Source: UBA9676 sp963837105 (lineage in GTDB: Bacteria > Actinomycetota > Actinomycetes > Streptosporangiales > Streptosporangiaceae). Taken from it: DNA of 64,000 nt. The notes below the pieces were generated by a model. That model was not told where the DNA came from. It was given only the letters and a program-made list of their open reading frames with translations, and searched no databases. Both the position numbers and the translations under genes were made by a program. This document shows, one piece after another, positions 18,732-28,770 of this stretch. Numbering within the stretch: position 1 is the stretch's first letter; the number at the start of each line of letters is the position of its first letter. The stretch is taken from NCBI GenBank assembly GCA_963837105.1, contig CAWIMG010000017.1, positions 124,001 to 188,000 on the forward strand, read 5' to 3'.

Positions 18732-19985
18732 CTATGGGGCCCGGCTCAGCCAGACGGACAGGTGCGCGGGTTCCAGCGCACGGTGGACGGTCCCGGTCAG
18801 GTCATCGCGGACCGAATCGAGGTCGACCGCGTCTTTCAGCCGCGCCGCGAACGCCATAACGGTCTGCTCGGCGTCGTACCGCGACCGGTTGAAGTGGCGG
18901 TCGACCGCGCGCTGGACCCGCCGCCGCAGGGGATTGAACAGCGCCGCCGCGGCCAGCGTGGCGGCGGCCACGGCCACCGGCGTGTGGAACCGGAGCACCT
19001 GCGTCGCCAGCAGCACCAGGCCGGCGTACAGCCCGATCAGCAGGCCGGTCACGATCGCATAGGCCACCGTCCGGGAGATGATCCGGTCGATGTCGTACAG
19101 CCGGTATTTCAGCACCGCCACCGCGCAGGCCAGCGGGATACCGGCCACCAGCGTGAGTTCCATCAAGGCCCACAGCAGGCCGCCGAGCCAGGAACTGGCG
19201 CCATGAGCCAGCAGGCCCACCACGAGCAGGGCCGTGGCCCAGCACGCGGTCAGCAACCCGACATAGCCCAGCCAGGCAAGCTGCCGGCGCAGTTCGGGAC
19301 CCGCACCGCGGCGCCGGGTGAACACCGAGGCCACCACGAGCACCCCAGTGAGCACCGCCAGGCCGCTGCTGGCGACGACGAGGCCGTCGAACCAGCCATG
19401 CCGGGGGAAGATGCCCACCGGGTTCGGATAGCCGGCCCGTGCCGGGGCGAGCGCATTGGTGATGCCGCCGTCGATGACCGTGCCCGTCTGCAACTGGGCC
19501 GCGACGACCCAGCCCGCCGTGACCGCGGCGATGGCCCACAGCACGGGCCGCCACCGGCGCGAGGGCAGCCGACCGTCGGGGAACAGCAGGATGAGGGCGA
19601 ACATCAGCACGATCGACAGTGGGGCAAGCATCGCCGCCGCCCAGCCGGCCAGCCGGGCCGCGGGCGCAGGCCCCGGGGCGGTGGCCAGCCCGTACAGGGC
19701 ATACTGCTCGGCCAGCATGGAGCCTGCCAGCGTCAGCCCGATCAGCGACAGCAGCCAGCCGATGGCGTTACCCCGAAGGCGGCTGGAGATCAGCAGGCCA
19801 GCACCCGCGTATACCGCGACCGCCAGGGCCAGGATGATGTCGCCGGTCATCCGGCCCGCGCCCACCGGGCTGCTACCGTTCAGCCCGAGCAGCACGAGCA
19901 CGGCCAGCAGTTCCAGCACGGTGACCGCGGCCAGCGACCGCAAGACCACCAGCCGGAGCCGGGATTCGTGCCACACAGTTGTCAC
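18732..19985 (-). CDS. Sensor-kinase-like membrane protein, third paralogue
   Basis: This 417-residue protein has about eight membrane helices. It carries the same LFPDGRLPSRRWRPV loop, YRLYDIDRIISRT motif, VDRHFNRSRYDAEQT linker and LEPAHLSVWL ending as the two genes at the left edge of the window. It also lacks any kinase domain. It ends 26 bases from the fasciclin stop (convergent) and begins 63 bases from the end of the GH114 gene on the same strand. The copy number suggests a lineage-specific family, perhaps membrane receptors that work with separate kinases. Function not known. Confidence 0.78.
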   Translation of the reverse strand: MTTVWHESRLRLVVLRSLAAVTVLELLAVLVLLGLNGSSPVGAGRMTGDIILALAVAVYAGAGLLISSRLRGNAIGWLLSLIGLTLAGSMLAEQYALYGLATAPGPAPAARLAGWAAAMLAPLSIVLMFALILLFPDGRLPSRRWRPVLWAIAAVTAGWVVAAQLQTGTVIDGGITNALAPARAGYPNPVGIFPRHGWFDGLVVASSGLAVLTGVLVVASVFTRRRGAGPELRRQLAWLGYVGLLTACWATALLVVGLLAHGASSWLGGLLWALMELTLVAGIPLACAVAVLKYRLYDIDRIISRTVAYAIVTGLLIGLYAGLVLLATQVLRFHTPVAVAAATLAAAALFNPLRRRVQRAVDRHFNRSRYDAEQTVMAFAARLKDAVDLDSVRDDLTGTVHRALEPAHLSVWLSRAP

Positions 19986-20048
19986 GCTACGTCCCGATCG
20001 TTCCGGGAGCGTTACCGCTCAGCACGCGACGTGCCGCCCGGGCGCGTG

Positions 20049-21815
20049 CTAGACCCCGCCGGGGCACGGCTCGAAGATCTTGCCGTCGAGGTTGACGTCG
20101 AACTTAACCGCGGCGAAGCCGCCGGGCGCCGCGTACACGCGGGCACAGTAGGTGGCGAACATGCGCCTGGCCGGGCAGCTCTGCCCCGGATCGCACACGT
20201 AGTGGTCGGAGCCGTACTCGGCCTCGCCGACCCATTTGCCGGTCGGCTGGTGCGCCGTCCGGTCGGTGCTGAACACATCCCAGCCGCACGCGGTCGGACC
20301 GGGCAGCGCCGAGCAGATGATCCCGTCCTGGTGGGAGCCGCGCTGCCAGGCGGCGAAGCACGCGTGGTAGACGTAGCACTCCTCGACCACGGCCCCGTCC
20401 GCGTAGCGGACCCCCCACCAGGCGAGACCGGGCGTGTTCTTCCACAGCACGGTCATGCCGTCCCGGTGCACCTGGTTGAACGCGTAGGCGAGGTAGTTCT
20501 GCGCATCACCGGGGGTGAGGTAGAAATCGGTGGTGGAGGCCGGGTCGAAGCTGTCGATGTCATCGAGTTCGACCGCGTCGAACCCCTTGCGCGCGCACAT
20601 GGCGATCCGCTCGTCGAGCATGGGCTTAAGCGCGTTCAGCTGGCGGAAGTCAACCCAGCGCTCGTCGGGGTAGCCGTAGTAGACGTTCCCCAGGGTGCTC
20701 GCGGGAAAGTAGCGCCCGTACGGCCCCACGCTGCCATCCGGCCGGTAGTCCTCCCATGCCAGGTCCAGGTAGCAGACGGCCTTCGGGTGCGGCAGGGTGG
20801 CCGCCTGCCAGTTGCCGTGCATCTGCTGGACCTCGGCGCGGGAGGTCAGGAAGCCGTCGATGTCGTAGATGTCGACGGCCCGCGTGCCCGTCCGCTGCAG
20901 CGGGGTGACCCGGCCGATCTGCCAGTCCCAGCGCATCGGATGGCCGGTGCGGTCCAGGTGTGGCGGGTACCAGCAGGATCCGCCGTGTGGCCGGGTGCAG
21001 GCGAGCGGGGCCGGGAGCGGGACCACCTGCCAGCCGAACGACGCCGTGGTGGTCCCGGACCGGTCGGCGGTGAGCACCTGGACGCTGTGCCTGCCCAGGC
21101 CGAGCTTGCCGGTCTCGAAAACCCTGGTGGCCGGCATCGGCTGCCACGGCCCGGAGTCCACCCGGTAGCGCTGTGCTACTGGGCCGTCCGCGGAGCTGTA
21201 GTGCGGTGGGCTCAGCTGGAAGAACTCCTGGCTGGATCCGGTGCGCCGCTCGGGCAGCCCGTTCTGGAACCCGCTCCAGGGCGGCCTGCCGCTTGGGTAC
21301 CGGCCGACGGTGCGGGCGGTGGTGGCACTGCGCGAGGTGCGCAGGACGCTGAACGCGAAGGTGGCCGGACTGGTCTCGATTACCTCGGTGGCCGTCACGG
21401 TGACCTTCAGGTATTTCCCCGTGTCGGCGTGCCCGGCCAGGTAGCGCTGGGCCGCGAACGGGGTCGCCGTGGCGTCCGCTCCGGTCCCGCAGTGGCTGCC
21501 CTGGCCACCGGACAGTGCCGTGCACGCCTGCCATGTGTATCCGACGCCGAAGCTGAGCAGCCGGTCGCCGCGGGGCAGCCGCGGCGGCTGCCAGGACAGC
21601 CCGGCCGCCCGGAGCGGCAGGCCGTCCCGTGGCACCCCGGTCATCGCCAGCGTGCCCCGGGCGGCGGGTGGGCTGACCGTGGCCGGGTAGCTGGGCGCGC
21701 TGCTGGGGGATCCGTGCGGGGCCGGCCGGGTACCGGTGGTGCAGGCCGCCGCCAGCACCACCATGAGCGCGGCCGCCGGCGCCAGCCTGGCCGTGGTACG
21801 CGATGACCCCGTCAT
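20049..21815 (-). CDS. Secreted lipoprotein with C-terminal GH114 (endo-alpha-1,4-polygalactosaminidase-type) domain
   Basis: ATG 21815 gives 588 residues; the frame upstream is shadow of the GH4 gene. A lipoprotein signal with lipobox LAAAC (Cys25) is followed by a Pro/Ser linker and an Ig-like region (about 60-330) of the kind seen in surface proteins. A GH114-type TIM barrel occupies about residues 340-588. Typical blocks are RWDWQIGRV, VDIYDIDGF, AVCYLDLAWEDYRPD, GFDAVELDDIDSF and KFDVNLDG. GH114 enzymes cut alpha-1,4-linked galactosamine polymers such as fungal galactosaminogalactan. It starts 14 bases after the GH4 gene and ends the sugar operon. Specificity is inferred from the fold only. 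Confidence 0.75.
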   Translation of the reverse strand: MTGSSRTTARLAPAAALMVVLAAACTTGTRPAPHGSPSSAPSYPATVSPPAARGTLAMTGVPRDGLPLRAAGLSWQPPRLPRGDRLLSFGVGYTWQACTALSGGQGSHCGTGADATATPFAAQRYLAGHADTGKYLKVTVTATEVIETSPATFAFSVLRTSRSATTARTVGRYPSGRPPWSGFQNGLPERRTGSSQEFFQLSPPHYSSADGPVAQRYRVDSGPWQPMPATRVFETGKLGLGRHSVQVLTADRSGTTTASFGWQVVPLPAPLACTRPHGGSCWYPPHLDRTGHPMRWDWQIGRVTPLQRTGTRAVDIYDIDGFLTSRAEVQQMHGNWQAATLPHPKAVCYLDLAWEDYRPDGSVGPYGRYFPASTLGNVYYGYPDERWVDFRQLNALKPMLDERIAMCARKGFDAVELDDIDSFDPASTTDFYLTPGDAQNYLAYAFNQVHRDGMTVLWKNTPGLAWWGVRYADGAVVEECYVYHACFAAWQRGSHQDGIICSALPGPTACGWDVFSTDRTAHQPTGKWVGEAEYGSDHYVCDPGQSCPARRMFATYCARVYAAPGGFAAVKFDVNLDGKIFEPCPGGV

Positions 21816-21829
21816 GCCGGCCACCGCGG

Positions 21830-23195
21830 TCAGCCGCGCCCGTCCGGCTGGCCCTGCCCGGTGCCGCCGAACTGCGGCAGCCACTCGGCCTCGGCCGCCA
21901 GCATCCGGTCGGTCATCTCGCGTATCTTCGGCAGCGTCTGCATCGCGCTGGTGAGCGGGTCGAGCGCCACCGCCGCGTGAACCAGATCCCGGCTGCCGGT
22001 CATCGCCGCCTGCACGGTGAGCCGCTGCACCGCGATCTGGATCTGGTTGAGGGCCGCGCAGGCGGCCGGCAGCTCGCCGTAGCGGCCCGGCCGGACGCCG
22101 CGGGCGTCGGCGAGGCATGCGACCTCGACACACGCGTCGGGCGGCAGGTTCGTGACCGAGCCGCCGTTGCGCACGTTCACGTGGACCGTGCGGGGGGTGC
22201 CGGTCAGCACGCTGTCCATGATCGGCGCGGCCAGCTCACCACCGTGCCGGACCCCCTCCCGGCGGGCCTGGTCGACGATCGCGGCGTCGTCGGCCTCCTT
22301 GTCGGCGGCCCGGGACACCTGCAGGTTGTCCCAGTTCCGGTCCAGGTAATAGCTGGTCAGGTCCGGGGTCTTGCGGAACCACGCCCAGTACTCGCTGGCG
22401 TGGTGGCTGGATTCGGTGTGGAAGTAGCCGGTGAGCCGCATCAGCTCGGCACGGACCCGTTCGATGCTCTCGTAGGGGTCGTCGGATCTCGGGCAGCAGC
22501 GGCATGGTGCCGGTCAGGTACCGGGCGGTCATCACCTCCCGGATCCTCGGGATGAGGTCTTCCCCGCCGCGGCGGAATGTGGTGAACCACGCCGTGTGGT
22601 TCACCCCGGCGCTGTCGAATGTCACTTCGCTGAGCGGGACCCCAAGCTCGCGGGCCAGCAGTTCGGCAGTGTTGGCCACGCTGTGGCACAGCCCGACGAT
22701 CCGCACCCCGAGCAGGTCGGTCGCCCACACGTTGGCCGACATGGGATTGGTGTAGTTGAGCAGCAGCGCGCCGGGGCAGACCTCGAGCATCGTCTCGGCG
22801 ATCACCCGCAGCGCCTCGATCGTCCGCAGGCCCCGGAACACCCCGCCCGGGCCGAGGGTGTCACCCACCGTCTGGTCGATCCCGTACTCGCGCGGGATCT
22901 CGATGTCGTGCGCGTAGGCGCGTACACCGCCGACCTGGAAGACGGTCACCACGAAGTCAGCACCGGTCACGGCTTCGCGCAGGCTGGCGGGGACCTCGAT
23001 GGCCGTCGCCCGTCCGCCGATCTCGGCCAGCTGCCGGACGGCCTTCGCGGTGCGTTCGGCGGCCGGGACGTCGATGTCGTAGAGCACCAAGGTGCCGTCG
23101 GCGAGCGTGGGGAACGCCAGGATGTCCCGGGCCAGCTCGGCCGGGAACGTCCAGCCGCCAGCGCCGACGATCACGATTCTCGGCTGACCTGCCAC
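21830..23195 (-). pseudogene. GH4 family alpha-galactosidase-type glycosidase with one apparent frameshift
   Basis: A GTG at 23195 starts a frame with the GH4 NAD-binding motif IVIVGAGGW at residues 7-15, LNYTNPMSAN at about 146-155, CHSV at 170-173 and GVNH at 197-200. GH4 needs NAD+ and Mn2+; CHSV is, to my knowledge, the signature of the alpha-galactosidase subgroup (CHE, CHG and CN(V/I)P mark others). Near 22,485 the first frame degenerates, and the protein resumes in another frame as ERVRAELMRLTGYFHTESSHH, running to 21830. One extra or two missing bases at ATC-C-GAC would explain it. Corrected length is about 455 residues, normal for GH4. Confidence 0.8.
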
Positions 23196-23276
23196 CTGAC
23201 CCGCCTTCCCTTGTGCCCTGTGCGCCGACGTGCGCGCTGGTGAGCTGGGCCGCGGCGCTCTCCGGCCCGCCCGCTG

Positions 23277-24401
<1,125 letters not shown>

Positions 24402-24411
24402 CGCTACCCGC

Positions 24412-25335
24412 CTATCCCTTCAGTCCCGTGCTCGCGATTCCGCGGATGAAGTAGCGCTGCGCCAGGAAGAACAGCAGCAGGACGGGCAGCAAGCTCATCA
24501 CATTGGCCGCCATCAGCAGGTTGGTGGTGGTCTGGTGGGTCCCCTCGAACGTGGTGAGGCCGAGTTGCAGCGTCATGTTGTCCGGCGAGTAGATCGTGAT
24601 CAGCGGCCACAGGAAGTCATTCCAGGTGTACAGGAACGTGATGACGGCCACGGTGGCGAGCACCGGCCCGGACAGCGGCAGGACGATCTTGAAAAGCACG
24701 CCGATCCGGGAGGCGCCGTCGATCCGGGCCGCCTCCTCCAGCTCGACCGGGAGCGTGCGGAAGAACTGCCGGAACAGGAAGATGCCGAAGGCCTGCGCCA
24801 GGTTCGGCACGATCAGCCCGCCGAGCGTGTTGATCAGCCCCAGGTGCTTGACGATGATGAAGGTCGGGATCATCACGACCTGGAACGGGATCATCAGCGT
24901 CGCCAGCACCAGGATGAACACCACCTCCCGGCCGAAGAACTTGATCCGCGCGAACGCGTATCCGGCCATCGCGCACAGCAGCAGGTTGCCCGCCACGGTC
25001 ACCACCGTGACGATCAGCGTGTTGGCGAACCAGCGTGCGAACGGCGCCTGCTGCAGCACCTGGGTGTAGTTGCCGGGGGCGAGGGTGTGCGGCAGCAGGA
25101 CCGGCGGGAAGTGCCGGGTTTCGTTGAGTGTCTCCAGCGATGTCACCAGCATCCACACCATCGGCACCAGCATGACCACGGCCAGCGGGATCAGCACCAG
25201 GTGCCAGGGGCTGAACCAGAACCGGCTGCCGTCGGCACGCGGCTCGCGGCGCGGCCCGGTCCGCTCCCGGGCGCGGGCACCGGTGCCGTCCCGGCGGGGG
25301 AACCGGGTGGCTTCGGGGATGGTGTCGCGGGTCAT
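24412..25335 (-). CDS. Carbohydrate ABC transporter permease (MalG family)
   Basis: This 307-residue protein starts at ATG 25335, which overlaps the stop of the first permease (ATGA). After an Arg-rich N-terminus of about 40 residues there are six membrane helices. The EAA loop LEEAARIDGASRIGVLFKIVLPLSGP is near residue 205. The C-terminal RYFIRGIASTGLKG is the standard ending of MalG-type permeases. It forms the membrane channel with the MalF-type partner encoded immediately upstream. Confidence 0.92.
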   Translation of the reverse strand: MTRDTIPEATRFPRRDGTGARARERTGPRREPRADGSRFWFSPWHLVLIPLAVVMLVPMVWMLVTSLETLNETRHFPPVLLPHTLAPGNYTQVLQQAPFARWFANTLIVTVVTVAGNLLLCAMAGYAFARIKFFGREVVFILVLATLMIPFQVVMIPTFIIVKHLGLINTLGGLIVPNLAQAFGIFLFRQFFRTLPVELEEAARIDGASRIGVLFKIVLPLSGPVLATVAVITFLYTWNDFLWPLITIYSPDNMTLQLGLTTFEGTHQTTTNLLMAANVMSLLPVLLLFFLAQRYFIRGIASTGLKG

Positions 25336-26219
25336 GACGCGTAGTAGACCCAGCGCCGGCCGATCCATAGCTGGATCAGCGTCAGGCACATGATCGCGAT
25401 CATCAGGACGTAGGCGATCGCGGCCGCATAGCCGGCGATGCCCTGTGCGAAGGCCAGGTTGTACAGGTAGTAGACGACCACGTAGGTGGCCGTGCCCGGG
25501 CCACCGCGGGTGAGGAAGTACACCTCGTCGAACAACTGCAGGGCGTTGATCGTGGACCAGACGACGAGGAACAGCGTCGCCGGGCCGAGCAGCGGCACGG
25601 TCAGGTGGCGGAACTTGGACCAGGCGCGTGCGCCGTCGATCTCGGCGGCCTCGATCAGCGTCGCCGGGATGCCCTGCAGCGCGGCCAGGTAGACGATCAC
25701 GTCGAAGCCGATCCACCCCCAGATCGTCATCCCGACGATGGAGTAGAGCGCGCCGCTGGTGCTGTCGAAGAACCCGTAGGGTCCGAGCCCGACCTTGGAC
25801 AGCATGAAGTTGATCAGGCCGAAGTTCGGGTCGAGCAGCCAGAGAAACATGATCGCGGTCGCGATGGTGGACAGCACGACCGGCACGAACACCGCGGTCC
25901 GGTACAGGAAGATGCCCCGGATGCGGCGGTTGAGCGCGACGGCCACGAGCAGGCCGCCCACCACCGACAGCGGCACGAAGAGCGCCGTGTACACCAGGCT
26001 GTGCACCACCGACTGGCGGAACAGCGGGTCGGAGGGCAGCGCGCGGTAGTTGGCCAGCCCGATCCACTGCGGCGGCGACAGCAGGTTGGTCCGCTGGAAC
26101 GACAGCAGGGCCGACCACACGATGGGAACGATCCCGAACACGAAGATCAGGAACACGGCCGGGAACGCCAGTGCCCAGCCAGAGAAATGGTCGGATTCCA
26201 GGATCCGGCGAATGCGCAT
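25332..26219 (-). CDS. Carbohydrate ABC transporter permease (MalF family)
   Basis: This 295-residue protein has six predicted helices. The N-terminal WALAFPAVFLIFVFGIVPI helix and the PQWIGLANYRAL segment are typical of short MalF-type permeases. The EAA motif IEAAEIDGARAWSKFRHLTVPLLGP lies near residue 190, and the C-terminus (QLWIGRRWVYYAS) is typical. The gene begins 27 bases after the binding-protein stop and overlaps the MalG-type gene, so the four transporter genes are one transcription unit. Confidence 0.92.
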   Translation of the reverse strand: MRIRRILESDHFSGWALAFPAVFLIFVFGIVPIVWSALLSFQRTNLLSPPQWIGLANYRALPSDPLFRQSVVHSLVYTALFVPLSVVGGLLVAVALNRRIRGIFLYRTAVFVPVVLSTIATAIMFLWLLDPNFGLINFMLSKVGLGPYGFFDSTSGALYSIVGMTIWGWIGFDVIVYLAALQGIPATLIEAAEIDGARAWSKFRHLTVPLLGPATLFLVVWSTINALQLFDEVYFLTRGGPGTATYVVVYYLYNLAFAQGIAGYAAAIAYVLMIAIMCLTLIQLWIGRRWVYYAS

Positions 26220-26246
26220 GGCCCTGCCTGCCCGGGACCGCCCGCC

Positions 26247-27584
26247 CTACCCGCCGCTGGTGGTCAGGTAGGTGTCGGCCTGCTGGGCGGCGGAGTTGAG
26301 CGCGGCCTGTGGCGTCGCCTGGCCGAGCAGCGCGGTCACCACGGCCTGCCCAAGCGCGGCGGAGACCCGCGGGTACTGCGCGATCTGCGGGCGGGCCTGG
26401 TGGACGTTGCTGAGGTTCTGGGCGAACACGCCCTCGCCCGGGTACTTCTTATCGAACTGGGCGAACCCCGGCATGGTCAGGACCGACGCCTTGGTGGGCA
26501 GATCGCCGGTGGCCAGCGAGTTGGCCAGCAGGACGGAGGGCGAGGTCAGGTAGCGCAGGAAGGTCAGTGACGCCGCGACCCGGGCCGGGCCGTTGTTGAA
26601 GATCACCCAGTTGTCCGGGCCGGAGATGGTCTGGTGGCTGCCACCGGGGTCGAACGAGGGCATGATCTGCACGCCATAGTGCGCGTTGGGGAAGCTGGAC
26701 AGGTCCCACGGGCCAGTGATGATCATGCCGATCTTGCCGGAGTTGAACAGTTCCTCGCTCTTGCCCGCGTCCGGGTGGAAGTCCAGGTACAGCGAGTGCG
26801 CCTGCTGCATCTGGTGCAGCGTGGTCAGCGCCCGGACCCCGGCGGCGGAGTTGAACGCGGCCTTGGCGTTGCCGGCCGTCAGGATGTGCCCACCGGCCTC
26901 CCAAAGCATGGCCTCGTACTCCCAGACCGTGGTCTCGCTCCCGTCCGCCGGGAACGTCAGGCCGAAGATCTTCTGCGCGGGGTTGCTGATGGCCTTCGCG
27001 TCGGCGGCCAGCTGGCTCCAGGTCCAGTTCGGGCCGGGCGGGGCCAGGTGGTGCTGGGCGAAGAGCGTCTTGTTGTAGACCACGGCCAGGTTGTCGACCA
27101 GCGCGGGCATGCCCAGCGCCTTCCCCTGCACGGTCGCCACGTCCCGCTCGCCCACGAAGAAGTCGTTCCACCCGTACTGCGGCTGCTTCATGATGCTGGT
27201 GAGGTTGACGACCTGCGGCGTCTGGGCGAGCTGCGGCATGTTCGTGCCGTACTGGTAGGAGATGTCGGGCTGCTGGCCACCCTGCAGCGCGACGGTCGCC
27301 TTCTGCAGGGCGAAATCGTTGTTGACGTACTCCATGTGGATGTGGATCTTGGGGTGCAGCTTGCTGAACTCGGCGACGATGTGCTTGAGCGACAGGTACT
27401 CGGCGCTCTGGCTCACCGGTGGCGGCGGCGTGTAGCCCATCCACAGCACCAGGTTCACCGTGCCGTTCGGACCGGTGGATCCGGTTCCGCCGCTCGAGCA
27501 GGCGGTGGCGAGCAGCATGAGAGCGATGGCGGCCGGTACACCGGCCCGCCACTTGCCGCGACTGCGGGTTCTGGCTCTGCCCAT
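26247..27584 (-). CDS. Extracellular sugar-binding lipoprotein of ABC importer
   Basis: I chose the ATG at 27584 (445 residues). An upstream in-frame start at 27650 would lie within a candidate operator and would put 22 residues before the signal peptide. The signal peptide ends in lipobox LATAC (Cys29). The mature protein shows the family-1 solute-binding pattern: LVLWMGYTPPP, IVAEFSKLHPKIHIHMEYV, VALQGGQQPDISYQYG, FNSGKIGMIITGPWDLSSF and ending LNSAAQQADTYL. It binds an oligo- or monosaccharide outside the membrane and delivers it to the two permeases. Confidence 0.9.
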   Translation of the reverse strand: MGRARTRSRGKWRAGVPAAIALMLLATACSSGGTGSTGPNGTVNLVLWMGYTPPPPVSQSAEYLSLKHIVAEFSKLHPKIHIHMEYVNNDFALQKATVALQGGQQPDISYQYGTNMPQLAQTPQVVNLTSIMKQPQYGWNDFFVGERDVATVQGKALGMPALVDNLAVVYNKTLFAQHHLAPPGPNWTWSQLAADAKAISNPAQKIFGLTFPADGSETTVWEYEAMLWEAGGHILTAGNAKAAFNSAAGVRALTTLHQMQQAHSLYLDFHPDAGKSEELFNSGKIGMIITGPWDLSSFPNAHYGVQIMPSFDPGGSHQTISGPDNWVIFNNGPARVAASLTFLRYLTSPSVLLANSLATGDLPTKASVLTMPGFAQFDKKYPGEGVFAQNLSNVHQARPQIAQYPRVSAALGQAVVTALLGQATPQAALNSAAQQADTYLTTSGG

Positions 27585-27649
27585 GTCGTCTCCCTGTGCG
27601 ACGCCGCTATGCGAATGAGCCGGGGCACGCTGCCGCGGGAAAGGCGGCA

Positions 27650-27664
27650 TTCCACGATACGGAT
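27650..27664. promoter_or_regulatory. Candidate IclR operator upstream of the sugar-binding protein gene
   Basis: TTCCACGATACGGAT lies 66 bases ahead of the binding-protein start. It matches the perfect palindrome near the iclR gene (TTCCGTnnnACGGAA) in the left TTCC and the right ACGGA. The gap between the dehydrogenase and the binding-protein genes (187 bases) is the largest in the cluster, consistent with a second promoter here. Confidence 0.45.
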
Positions 27665-27771
27665 TGTCGTTCTAAGCTGACATTTCGACCGATTGTCTAC
27701 CTCACCCGACTGGGCGTCAAGGTTCCGGCCCGGCGGATGGCCCTGGTGGCACTGGCCGTACTCCGGCGCGG

Positions 27772-28725
27772 CTAAGGCCGCAGCAGCGCCTTCACCGGCT
27801 GCAGGCCACCGTTCATCAGCCCGGTGAAGATCTCCGCCCCAGCGGCCAGCGGGTAGCCGGAGGCCCAGGCCAGATCCCACTCCCGGATCAGCGTCATGGC
27901 CAGGGCGAACTCCTCATCGCTGTACGCGAACGAGCCAAGGACCCGCTTCTCGCTCCTGACCAGCGCATTGGCGTCGAAGCCCGGTTCGGGCTCGGCCAGG
28001 CCGAGCCAGACCGCCATCCCGCTGGGACGCTGCTGCGCGACGGAGGCGGCGCGCGTCAGCGCCGACCCGACGGCATCGACCACCACGTCGTACTCACCCG
28101 TCAGTTCCGGGCCGCCCGCCGCGGCGCCGAGCCGCCGTGCGGCGGCGAGCCGGGCCGGCGACAGGTCGCTGACCTCGACCCGTCCTGCGCCGGCCGACAC
28201 TGCCATGGCAACGCACAGCAGGCCGATGGCGCCGCAGCCGATAACGCCCACCCGGGCGCCCCTGGCGCCGCCGGCGCCCAGCGCGCTGCCCGCCAGGTTC
28301 CACGCGTGCACGGCGTTGGCCGCGGGCTCGATCAGTGCCGCCGTCTCCCACGGCAGACCCGGCGGCAGCGGCCGCAGCGCTGACGCCGGTACCGCGACCC
28401 GCTCGGCGAACCCGCCGGCCCGGTGCACGCCGATGATCTGCCGCTCCGTGCAGACGTGCCGCAGGCCGCGCTGGCACGGGCCGCAATGGCCGCAGGAGAT
28501 GATCGGGTTGACCGTCACCGCCTCACCCGCGGCGGTGACCCCGGCGAACTCGTGCCCCATCACCAGCGGAGGTTTCCGGAACCCCGGGCTGCGGGCGCCG
28601 TGCAGCTCGCTGCCGCAGATCCCGGCCGCCCGGACCTGGACCACGACCTCGCCCGGCCCCGGTTCGGGTTCGGGGATGTCGAGCAGTTCCAGGACGCCGG
28701 GCGCGGTGAAGACGAGCGCCTTCAC
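27772..28725 (-). CDS. Zinc-dependent alcohol/polyol dehydrogenase (MDR family)
   Basis: This 317-residue medium-chain dehydrogenase has catalytic zinc ligands Cys37 and His58-Glu59 (AGICGSELHG, GHEF) and a structural zinc lobe with Cys78, Cys81, Cys84 and Cys92. The Rossmann motif is VGVIGCGAIGLL near residue 158. It resembles sorbitol, idonate or threonine dehydrogenases. Its place between transporter and lactonase genes suggests oxidation of an imported sugar or its derivative. The acid after beta-2 (VEVSDLSPARL) suggests NAD+ as cofactor. It begins 45 bases after the SMP-30 gene. Confidence 0.87.
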   Translation of the reverse strand: MKALVFTAPGVLELLDIPEPEPGPGEVVVQVRAAGICGSELHGARSPGFRKPPLVMGHEFAGVTAAGEAVTVNPIISCGHCGPCQRGLRHVCTERQIIGVHRAGGFAERVAVPASALRPLPPGLPWETAALIEPAANAVHAWNLAGSALGAGGARGARVGVIGCGAIGLLCVAMAVSAGAGRVEVSDLSPARLAAARRLGAAAGGPELTGEYDVVVDAVGSALTRAASVAQQRPSGMAVWLGLAEPEPGFDANALVRSEKRVLGSFAYSDEEFALAMTLIREWDLAWASGYPLAAGAEIFTGLMNGGLQPVKALLRP

Positions 28726-28770
28726 CGGCGCCGGTCCGGTTCTCCGGGCATGATGATCTCCCCTGTGGTG

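Noticed and set aside
18762..21806. A 1,014-residue + strand open frame across the kinase-like and GH114 genes
   Set aside because: It is antisense to two well-supported genes and rich in Arg, Gln and Pro, as expected of shadow frames.
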